Source: Methanobacterium sp. (GTDB taxonomy: Archaea > Methanobacteriota > Methanobacteria > Methanobacteriales > Methanobacteriaceae). From it: a stretch of 13,901 nucleotides of DNA. Position 1 is the stretch's first letter; each line of letters begins with the position of its first letter. The stretch lies in the NCBI GenBank assembly GCA_021372715.1, contig JAJFTX010000145.1, forward strand, positions 1 through 13,901, written 5' to 3'. Shown in pieces: positions 1 to 6,438 of this stretch. The notes below the pieces were generated by a model, which saw only the letters and a program-made list of their open reading frames with translations, was not told where the DNA came from and ran no database searches. A program made the translations under genes and the position numbers.

Positions 1-1020
1 GAAACCAACAAAAAACTACCTAACTACGTTACCATTGGTAGTCAGCAAGTTACAATGGCATCATTTTTAAAACTCTTAACCATAGCAACAATTCAGGCAA
101 ATAGTGGCTCAAACTCAGTTATTAATTTAGATACAATTAAAGCAGCTTCAAATCCTTATGGACAGATTGTAACAGGCAGTATACTGAAATCAGAGTTTTT
201 AACAGTTGCTCAGAACATATTAACATATATAGGAGATAATAGTAAAGCTCCGAATTATGTAACAACTTCGTTAGGAGATATGAGTTTTGATAATGCGGTA
301 TATATGTACAGTAAAATCTTGAACTACTACAAAACAAACGCTAGACTGCCTAATACAGTTTCAATGACTTCTTCATCCTCTGGAAATACAAATTTCACTC
401 CTGGTTCCTACAACTTCACAGATACCAGCAGTACCAAAACAGTCACCCTCGGATCAAACTCATTGGGATACGTAGAAAAAATTGGACCATTTGGTACAGG
501 AACTAATAAGATAGCCATAATCATTGGAGTTCATCCACTGGAAGGGCCTACACATATTGCCATGTTGAATGCTTTAAAAACACTAGCCTCTAGTCTAAAT
601 AACGTGCAGATCTGGGTTTATAATGTATATGTATATAACATAACCAGCTACACCACAAGCAGAGCAAGTGGACAAACTTTAGCCAACACTTATGTAGTAC
701 CTAATATTGACACATCTTATAAACTAGCAATCGATGTCCATGGAAACAGAGGTCTATATGAAACCTATGATTTCATATTCGCCCCAAGTAAAGGAACTAC
801 ATCTGTAAATTATGCAAACCAGATCATAAGCAAAACAGATTATTTAAAATACTACTATGTTGCAGATGGTACAAGCCCTACATATGTAACTATACCAATT
901 GCTAATAAAGGAATACCATCGGTAGTATTTGAATTGTTCATGGGCTTAAACAACTATCGCCCTATATTATATCAAAAATGCTTGCAGGTAGTTCAAGGAT
1001 TAAACACCATATTCGCATAA
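1..1020 (+). CDS. Pseudomurein-binding-repeat protein with M14-like metallopeptidase/deacylase domain (5' partial)
   Basis: The reading frame is already open at base 1, so the true start lies upstream and the window holds the last 339 residues. The N-terminal part carries pseudomurein-binding (PMB) repeats: LPNYVT followed by a hydrophobic FLKLLT stretch near residues 6-29, a second copy around APNYVT (codons near 250-270), and the start of a third at ARLPNTVSM. A Ser/Thr/Asn-rich linker follows. The C-terminal domain resembles zinc carboxypeptidases and aspartoacylase/AstE enzymes: HPLE at window residues 178-181 fits the HxxE zinc motif, DVHGN (H247) fits the third ligand, and Glu311 in VVFELF could be the catalytic Glu. 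The usual Asn-Arg substrate-binding pair is not evident. PMB repeats are known to bind archaeal pseudomurein, so a wall-associated peptidase or amidohydrolase is inferred; activity and substrate are unknown. Any signal peptide lies outside the window. Confidence 0.8.
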   Translation, partial: ETNKKLPNYVTIGSQQVTMASFLKLLTIATIQANSGSNSVINLDTIKAASNPYGQIVTGSILKSEFLTVAQNILTYIGDNSKAPNYVTTSLGDMSFDNAVYMYSKILNYYKTNARLPNTVSMTSSSSGNTNFTPGSYNFTDTSSTKTVTLGSNSLGYVEKIGPFGTGTNKIAIIIGVHPLEGPTHIAMLNALKTLASSLNNVQIWVYNVYVYNITSYTTSRASGQTLANTYVVPNIDTSYKLAIDVHGNRGLYETYDFIFAPSKGTTSVNYANQIISKTDYLKYYYVADGTSPTYVTIPIANKGIPSVVFELFMGLNNYRPILYQKCLQVVQGLNTIFA

Positions 1021-1037
1021 TAAAAACAGAAAATCAA

Positions 1038-1078
1038 TCAGCCCTTATTTTTTATGGCTGAATCTTAACTTTTTTTTA
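1038..1078 (+). terminator. Hairpin plus T-tract terminator after the PMB-repeat gene
   Basis: TCAGCC (1038-1043) and GGCTGA (1056-1061) form a 6-bp inverted repeat with a 12-base T-rich loop, followed by a T run at 1071-1077. It lies directly after the stop codon at 1018-1020. Confidence 0.55.
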
Positions 1079-1144
1079 TTCAAACAATTTTTCAAAGATA
1101 TTTCACTTTTTCAAATATTTAGAATCTTATTTTACCAAACCAAG

Positions 1145-1160
1145 AAAATTTATTTATACT
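1145..1160 (+). promoter_or_regulatory. Probable TATA/BRE promoter of fae-hps
   Basis: TTTATTTATA (1149-1158) is a good archaeal TATA box, with an A-rich BRE-like stretch just upstream. A start about 25 bases downstream would give a leader of roughly 35-40 bases carrying the GGAGG site at 1205-1209. Confidence 0.5.
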
Positions 1161-1218
1161 GTTAATCAACAACATTTAATTGTAACACTAATTAGCTATA
1201 ATTTGGAGGATAATAATA

Positions 1219-2448
1219 ATGTATAAGATTGGGGAAGCTTTAATAGGAAGTGGAAATGAATTAGCTCACATTGATTTGATAATAGGAGATAAAGACGGTC
1301 CGGTTGGTGCTGCTTTTGTTGAAAATATGACCAACCTATCCATAGGACACACTCCTCTATTAGCAGTAATAAGACCAAACTTACCGACCAAACCAGCTAC
1401 TTTAATCATACCAAAAGTAACCGTGAGTTGTCTTAACGATGCTGATAAAATATTTGGCCCAGCACAAACCGCAGTAGGTCGGGCTGTCGCTGATGCTGTT
1501 GCAGAAGGAATCATAGCTGAAAAAGACGCTGAAGATCTGGTTATTCTGGTCAATGTATTCATCCACCCAGAAGCCGATGACTATCGGAAGATTTACCAGT
1601 ACAACTATGGGGCGACTAAATTGGCATTGAAAAGAGCTATGGATACGTATCCCTCTGCTGAAAAAGTTCTAGCAGAAAAAGACAGAGGCACCCACCCCAT
1701 AATGGGCTTTAAAGTTGTTAGACTATGGGATCCACCCTATTTACAGGTGGCCTTAGATCTGGACAGTATGGAGGATATGGAACGTATAATTTACAGTCTA
1801 CCTAACCGGGAGAGACTTCTTATAGAAGCTGGCACCCCGTTGGTTAAAAAGTTCGGAGTAGGCATAATTAGTAAAATCAGAGAGCTGAGAAAAGACGCCT
1901 TCATCATCGCAGATTTAAAAACTTTGGATGTTGGAAGAATAGAAGTTAAAATTGCAGCCGATGAAACTGCAGATGCAGTGGCCATATCTGGACTGGGAAC
2001 CCAAGAATCTATCCAGAAAGCCATACAAGAGGCATCCAAACAGGGAATCTATTCCATACTAGATATGATGAACGTAGATAACTTCGTTGAAAAACTTAAA
2101 GGACTTCAATACAAACCGGATATACTGTTATTACACCGAAATGTTGACCTAGAAACCCATATGTCAGAGAAAGGTGAAAAACTGGGTGAAATGACCGAAT
2201 GGGGAAATATAAAAGAAATTAAAGAGATACTGGGTAAAAATAGACTGGTGGCTGTTGCCGGCGGCATAACACCGGACAAGGTGGAACAGGCCTTGGCCAG
2301 TGGAGCTGATATCATTGTTGTAGGACGTTACATCATTGGATCAAGAGATACAAGACGTGCAACCGATGACTTCCTTAAATATCTGCCTCAAGACCCAGAC
2401 ACCATGAGGTTAGCCCTAGAAGAGGATGAACAGTTAGATCTGAAATGA
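1219..2448 (+). CDS. fae-hps: Bifunctional formaldehyde-activating enzyme / 3-hexulose-6-phosphate synthase (Fae-Hps)
   Basis: This 409-residue protein is a natural fusion. Residues 1-160 are formaldehyde-activating enzyme (Fae), which condenses formaldehyde with tetrahydromethanopterin to methylene-H4MPT; the expected catalytic histidine is His17 in NELAHIDLIIG. Residues about 170-390 are hexulose-6-phosphate synthase, a TIM barrel with the metal/substrate motif ADLKTLD (231-237), VAGGI (346-350) and GADIIVVGR (362-370) as phosphate-binding loops. In methanogens the fusion is understood to run the ribulose monophosphate route in reverse, making ribulose 5-phosphate for pentose synthesis, with Fae capturing the released formaldehyde. 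The start is supported by GGAGG at 1205-1209, nine bases upstream, and by the position of His17. The gene has its own promoter-like and terminator-like signals. Its product methylene-H4MPT is the substrate of Mtd, encoded at 5356-6183. Confidence 0.96.
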   Translation: MYKIGEALIGSGNELAHIDLIIGDKDGPVGAAFVENMTNLSIGHTPLLAVIRPNLPTKPATLIIPKVTVSCLNDADKIFGPAQTAVGRAVADAVAEGIIAEKDAEDLVILVNVFIHPEADDYRKIYQYNYGATKLALKRAMDTYPSAEKVLAEKDRGTHPIMGFKVVRLWDPPYLQVALDLDSMEDMERIIYSLPNRERLLIEAGTPLVKKFGVGIISKIRELRKDAFIIADLKTLDVGRIEVKIAADETADAVAISGLGTQESIQKAIQEASKQGIYSILDMMNVDNFVEKLKGLQYKPDILLLHRNVDLETHMSEKGEKLGEMTEWGNIKEIKEILGKNRLVAVAGGITPDKVEQALASGADIIVVGRYIIGSRDTRRATDDFLKYLPQDPDTMRLALEEDEQLDLK

Positions 2449-2470
2449 TGAAAAATAATTTTTTATAATA

Positions 2471-2499
2471 AAGGGCCTAATAAAGCTCTTATTTTTTTT
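2471..2499 (+). terminator. Terminator after fae-hps
   Basis: AAGGGC (2471-2476) can pair with GCTCTT (2485-2490), including one G-U pair, around an 8-base loop. A T-run at 2492-2499 follows. Confidence 0.5.
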
Positions 2500-2588
2500 A
2501 TTCTTTTCAATAATTTATTTTTAAATTGCATAAATTTATTATTTCTTAGTTCCAATTTTAATACAATAAAGCTAAAGGGGATAGGTTT

Positions 2589-3182
2589 ATGATCCTGGGA
2601 ATATGTGGCAGTCCTAGAAAACAAGCAACAGATTTTGTATTAAATGAAGCATTGAATATGCTTGAAGAGAGGGGTTTTAAAACAGAATATATTGGAGTGA
2701 GAGGTAAAAATATTGCACCTTGCAGGCATTGTGATTACTGTATGCGAGAAGGTGAATGTATCCTTAAAGATGATATGTATGAAGTCTATCCTTTACTGAC
2801 CTCTGCTGATGGTATAATAATGGCCACCCCCATATACAACGGTGGTTTAAGTGCACAGTTAAAAGCTATAATGGACCGTTCCAGAGCTTTAGGCGCTGTT
2901 GACTATGATTTTCTCCGTTATAAAGTGGGTATGGCCATCGCTGTAGGTGGGGATAGGGCAGGAGGCCAAGAACTTGCCATACAACAAATATTCACCTTTT
3001 ATATCCTTACCGGAGCTATCCCTGTTGGGGGAGGGGCTTTTGGAGCTAATTTAGGAGCTAATTTCTGGTCTAAGGATACTCTGGAAGGAGTGAAAAAAGA
3101 CGAAGAAGGATTTAAAAGCTTAAGAAAAACCGTTAAAAGATTTGCTAAGTTCCTTGAAAATTTCCAAATAAAAGAAGAATAA
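2589..3182 (+). CDS. Iron-sulfur flavoprotein (Isf-like, flavodoxin-fold reductase family)
   Basis: The 197-residue protein has a flavodoxin/NADPH-dependent FMN reductase fold. GICGSPRK (residues 4-11) is the FMN-phosphate loop, and ATPIYNGGLSAQLKAIMDR (about 79-97) is the second conserved flavin region. Between them is a compact cysteine cluster, C45-x2-C48-x2-C51-x5-C57, matching the CX2CX2CX4-7C signature that binds a 4Fe-4S cluster in the Isf proteins of methanogens. The expected role is cytosolic electron transfer from ferredoxin to small acceptors such as O2 or peroxide, but the real partner cannot be read from sequence. Start: GGGG at 2577-2580 precedes ATG by eight bases, and an AT-rich TATA-like stretch lies near 2533-2541. 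It stands alone between non-coding spacers, with a ferredoxin gene next downstream. Confidence 0.88.
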   Translation: MILGICGSPRKQATDFVLNEALNMLEERGFKTEYIGVRGKNIAPCRHCDYCMREGECILKDDMYEVYPLLTSADGIIMATPIYNGGLSAQLKAIMDRSRALGAVDYDFLRYKVGMAIAVGGDRAGGQELAIQQIFTFYILTGAIPVGGGAFGANLGANFWSKDTLEGVKKDEEGFKSLRKTVKRFAKFLENFQIKEE

Positions 3183-3230
3183 AAATGATCTTGACACTTT
3201 TCTTGTATCATTGATATTAATTCGTGATAG

Positions 3231-3243
3231 TTATAAGTTATAA
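3231..3243. repeat. 13-bp dispersed motif TTATAAGTTATAA (copy 1)
   Basis: Exact copy of a 13-base AT-rich motif that recurs at 3355-3367 and 11624-11636 and, in inverted form, at 10318-10330. It lies in the spacer between the Isf-like gene and the ferredoxin gene. Confidence 0.7.
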
Positions 3244-3244
3244 T

Positions 3245-3271
3245 TTAGAAGTTAGAATTTATAACTTCTAA
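3245..3271. repeat. 27-bp inverted repeat, variant form of the dispersed motif
   Basis: The left arm TTAGAAGTTAGAA (3245-3257) and right arm TTATAACTTCTAA (3259-3271) are reverse complements at 12 of 13 positions around a single central base. The arm TTAGAAGTTATAA recurs exactly at 3348-3360, overlapping copy 2, and a near copy in the opposite orientation is at 11603-11615. Confidence 0.7.
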
Positions 3272-3332
3272 TTGATAGTAGTCAAACAAATCCTTAATGT
3301 GATAAAAAACAGTTAAAAATAATTTTTCTATT

Positions 3333-3343
3333 AATATATAAAA
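3333..3343 (+). promoter_or_regulatory. Probable TATA box of the ferredoxin-hisB unit
   Basis: AATATATAAAA fits an archaeal TATA box. Initiation about 25 bases downstream would fall near 3366-3370, giving a very short leader before the ATG at 3377. The motif copy at 3355-3367 would then sit between TATA box and start, a position typical of archaeal repressor operators. Confidence 0.4.
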
Positions 3344-3347
3344 TTTA

Positions 3348-3367
3348 TTAGAAGTTATAAGTTATAA
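3348..3367. repeat. 13-bp dispersed motif (copy 2, with its variant arm)
   Basis: TTATAAGTTATAA is exact at 3355-3367, overlapping the variant arm TTAGAAGTTATAA at 3348-3360. It ends only nine bases before the ferredoxin start codon, so it cannot be that gene's own TATA box. Confidence 0.7.
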
Positions 3368-3376
3368 GGCATCTAT

Positions 3377-3595
3377 ATGAAAATCGATGTAGATAGAGAA
3401 AAATGCACTGGATGTGGGGAATGTAGGGATATCTGTCCCAAAGGTCCTGTGATCTGGAAGATTAATGGAAAAGCAGAAGCATCCAACCTTCGTTACTGCC
3501 ACTTATGTACCCTCTGCGCATCGAAATGTCCTTTAGGAGCCATAAAAGTAATAAGAGATGAAATAAATGGAGAGAAAGAAAAAATTAGAACGTAA
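3377..3595 (+). CDS. 2[4Fe-4S] ferredoxin
   Basis: A 72-residue ferredoxin with two complete cluster motifs: C10-x2-C13-x2-C16-x3-C20-P and C41-x2-C44-x2-C47-x3-C51-P. Each is the classical bacterial/archaeal 4Fe-4S set, so the protein should be a low-potential soluble electron carrier. The partner enzyme is unknown; the Isf-like flavoprotein just upstream and the flavodoxin-like protein downstream are possible redox partners, but this is only proximity. The start has a weak TAAGG site about seven bases upstream. The last ten residues form a charged tail encoded by DNA that also encodes the start of hisB: the two genes overlap by 29 bases in different frames, which suggests translational coupling. 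Confidence 0.93.
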   Translation: MKIDVDREKCTGCGECRDICPKGPVIWKINGKAEASNLRYCHLCTLCASKCPLGAIKVIRDEINGEKEKIRT

Positions 3596-4145
3596 AACCA
3601 GTGAAACAGATATTAAAATCTCAATTAATCTGGACGGGGAAGGTAAATCCAATATAAGCACTGGAATTGAATTTTTCGACCATATGCTGGAAGCATTTGC
3701 CAGACATGGTCTTTTTGACCTGGAAGTTTTTGCAGAGGGAGATACAGGTGTAGATGACCACCATACAGTGGAAGATGTGGGAATACTCTTAGGTGAAGCA
3801 ATAAACCAATGTTTAGGCGATAAAAAAGGGATTAAAAGAATGGCACATGCTCTGGTGCCCATGGATGAATCACTGGCCATGGTAGCCATTGATATATCCG
3901 GAAGGAGTTACACGGTTCTTCATCTACCATTTAAAAAGAGCAAAGTAGGACAGTTGAGTACCGAAAATGTGGGCCATTTTATGGAATCAGTATCACGCAC
4001 GGGTAAGATCAATCTCCATGCTCGGTGCGAAGGGGAAAATGACCATCATCAAATAGAGGCATTGTTTAAAGCACTGGCTCGTTCATTACATGATGCGACC
4101 AGGATCACCCATCAATCCATTCCCAGCACCAAAGGTGTCATTTAG
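3567..4145 (+). CDS. hisB: Imidazoleglycerol-phosphate dehydratase (HisB)
   Basis: HisB (192 residues) converts imidazole-glycerol phosphate to imidazole-acetol phosphate in histidine biosynthesis. The family's hallmarks are all present: RKTSET near the N terminus, FFDHML (36-41), His47, the metal-binding motif DDHHTVED (63-70) and the second one, DHHQIEALFKALARSLHDA (159-177). The manganese ligands are expected among H65, H66, E69, H160, H161 and E164. This is the monofunctional dehydratase without a phosphatase domain. The start at 3567 leaves nine residues before RKTSET, normal for the family, and lies inside the end of the ferredoxin gene (29-base overlap). No other his gene is nearby, in keeping with the scattered his genes of methanogens. 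The next gene follows after 13 bases. Confidence 0.97.
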   Translation: MERKKKLERKTSETDIKISINLDGEGKSNISTGIEFFDHMLEAFARHGLFDLEVFAEGDTGVDDHHTVEDVGILLGEAINQCLGDKKGIKRMAHALVPMDESLAMVAIDISGRSYTVLHLPFKKSKVGQLSTENVGHFMESVSRTGKINLHARCEGENDHHQIEALFKALARSLHDATRITHQSIPSTKGVI

Positions 4146-4158
4146 TTAAAGGAAAAAA

Positions 4159-4788
4159 ATGTCAGGAAAAGATAAAACTCCCCCAATACCATTAATTCCT
4201 AAAAATAGACTTGAAACTCTGGCAGATGGTATATTTGCCATCGCCATGACTTTATTGGTATTGAGCATTGAGGTTCCAACTCTTCCCAGTAATCCCACTG
4301 CCCCTATGATTAGTGACTACGTTTTTAACACATTAATGCCCCAAATATCTATCTATGTACTTAGTTTTGCTTTATTAGCTGTATTCTGGATGAATCATCA
4401 TATTTTCTTTGTTATTAAACGTACCAATACCACACTTCTTTGGATTAACATCTTCTGGTTAATGTCCATAGCTATCTTTCCCTTTTCAACTTCTATGATG
4501 GGAAAATATGGTGTATTCCAACTTTCACAAATTATTTTTGATGTTAATATGTTGATTATAGGAATTTTATCCTATGTAAATTGGACTTATGCTGCAAAAA
4601 AGGGAATGATCATAGAAAACGTTATGCCCTATGCAGATAAAATCAAATTAAGCTTCCTATTTTTACCCATATTATCTTTAATAGCCATATTAATTTCATT
4701 CATAATCCCATATGGAAGTATATTTGTGTTTATACTGATACCAACCATATTTACTTTATATACCGTGTCAAAAAGACATAAGGTTTAA
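4159..4788 (+). CDS. TMEM175/DUF1211-family membrane protein (putative potassium channel)
   Basis: The 209-residue protein is mostly hydrophobic, with about six predicted membrane segments (roughly residues 20-40, 60-80, 91-110, 120-140, 165-185 and 187-205). The first contains the family signature R-x-E-x-x-x-D-G-x-F-A-I-A-x-T-L-L (NRLETLADGIFAIAMTLL, 16-33). Prokaryotic TMEM175 proteins of this size are potassium channels that assemble as tetramers. In the canonical signature the positions before DG read FS (the FSD motif); here they read LA, so the conserved aromatic and serine are replaced while Asp is kept, which makes channel function less certain. The start has only a weak AAGGA site. 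It begins 13 bases after hisB and is probably co-transcribed with it; no functional link to histidine synthesis is visible. Confidence 0.85.
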   Translation: MSGKDKTPPIPLIPKNRLETLADGIFAIAMTLLVLSIEVPTLPSNPTAPMISDYVFNTLMPQISIYVLSFALLAVFWMNHHIFFVIKRTNTTLLWINIFWLMSIAIFPFSTSMMGKYGVFQLSQIIFDVNMLIIGILSYVNWTYAAKKGMIIENVMPYADKIKLSFLFLPILSLIAILISFIIPYGSIFVFILIPTIFTLYTVSKRHKV

Positions 4789-4814
4789 TTATTATCTTAA
4801 ATTGGTGAAAAAAA

Positions 4815-5297
4815 ATGAAGATTTTAATAGCGTGCTACTCCTACAGTGGAAATACTCTTAAAGTAGTTGAAGAACTTAAAAAATTATTAAACGCAGATTT
4901 AACTGAGATTAAAACTGTTAAGGATAGATGGTATCTTTTTAAAGTCTGGGATTCCATACGCGGTAATCAAGTACCTATAAAATCCTGTATTAATGATCTT
5001 AGAAATTATGATACACTGATAGTTTGCTGTCCCATATGGGCTGGTAGGACACCTGCAGCTATAAATGAATATTTATCCCTTATTAAAAATGCTAAGGATA
5101 GTAATTTCGCTGTTTTAGTCACCGCTGGAAGTGATAAAAAACAGAAAGCTACCATATACATCCGGGAATATCTATCAGGTCAGGGAATGAATTTCTTAGG
5201 GCAGATTCTAATCCTGGCTGAAGATGTGAAGAAGGATAATTTCCAGGATAAACTGGATATCTTCATGAAAAGATTTCAAAATGATCTAGAAAATTAA
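4815..5297 (+). CDS. Flavodoxin-like protein
   Basis: A 160-residue protein of flavodoxin length. It opens with a beta-strand and the FMN-phosphate loop YSYSGNT (residues 8-14), matching the S/T-x-S/T-G-x-T signature. CCPIWAGRTPAAINEYLS (about 71-88) occupies the place of the flavin-ring loop, and VLVTAGS (about 100-106) the third conserved strand. It should be a cytosolic FMN-binding electron carrier or small reductase. There is no cysteine cluster, unlike the Isf-like protein at 2589-3182. GGTGA at 4804-4808 lies six bases before the ATG. It is the last gene of the plus-strand group starting with ferredoxin and is followed at once by a strong hairpin. Confidence 0.88.
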   Translation: MKILIACYSYSGNTLKVVEELKKLLNADLTEIKTVKDRWYLFKVWDSIRGNQVPIKSCINDLRNYDTLIVCCPIWAGRTPAAINEYLSLIKNAKDSNFAVLVTAGSDKKQKATIYIREYLSGQGMNFLGQILILAEDVKKDNFQDKLDIFMKRFQNDLEN

Positions 5298-5310
5298 TAT
5301 TCAATTAAAA

Positions 5311-5355
5311 AAATAAAAAGAGTAGCAGTCTTAAAGACTGCATAAAAAGTTTTAT

Positions 5356-5360
<5 letters not shown>
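5311..5360. terminator. Bidirectional terminator between the flavodoxin-like gene and mtd
   Basis: GCAGTCTT (5325-5332) and AAGACTGC (5334-5341) form a perfect 8-bp inverted repeat around one base. It is flanked by an A-rich stretch on the left and a T-rich stretch on the right, so either transcript would end in a hairpin plus U-rich tail. It sits between two convergent genes. Confidence 0.75.
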
Positions 5361-6183
<823 letters not shown>

Positions 6184-6245
6184 TTTATCACCGATTTTGC
6201 TATTTGGATAATCAAATAAGTATTTTTTGATTTAATTTTTTAAAA

Positions 6246-6258
6246 TTATATTTATATA
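6246..6258 (-). promoter_or_regulatory. Probable TATA box of mtd
   Basis: Read on the minus strand, TATATAAATATAA is a strong archaeal TATA box about 63-75 bases upstream of the mtd ATG. A start 25 bases downstream would give a leader of about 40 bases ending in the GGTGAT site. Confidence 0.5.
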
Positions 6259-6318
6259 GGAAGTTTGAATCTGAGAGTGACATTTATGATTATTTTAAAA
6301 AATTTAGTATATTGTTAG

Positions 6319-6337
6319 AATATTTTCAAAAAATATT
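6319..6337. repeat. Small inverted repeat upstream of mtd
   Basis: AATATTTT (6319-6326) and AAAATATT (6330-6337) are perfect complements around a 3-base loop. Being pure AT, it could be chance. It lies upstream of the mtd TATA box, so a regulatory or terminating role is possible but unproven. Confidence 0.3.
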
Positions 6338-6393
6338 ATATTTTTATGATATTATTTCAACTGAGTAATACTTTAATATCTTAATGAGACCAT

Positions 6394-6427
6394 CATTTCA
6401 AGTGTAAAAAAAATATTCTTTGAAATG
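6394..6427 (-). terminator. Possible terminator after the polymerase-like gene
   Basis: CATTTCAA (6394-6401) and TTGAAATG (6420-6427) form an 8-bp inverted repeat. Its loop holds an A8 run (6406-6413) that reads as U8 on the minus strand, downstream of the stop at 6439. Archaeal termination often needs only such a U-tract. Confidence 0.4.
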
Positions 6428-6438
6428 TAACATCCGAT

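Noticed and set aside
1266..1562. Open frame on the minus strand opposite fae-hps
   Set aside because: It is antisense to a fully conserved enzyme domain, has no ribosome site, and its translation looks like a reverse-strand artefact; the same holds for 1791-2039 and 2106-2315.
3231..3367. Repeats of TTATAAGTTATAA considered as a CRISPR array
   Set aside because: The units are only 13 bases, irregularly spaced, partly inverted and overlapping, with no unique spacers of regular length and no cas gene nearby.
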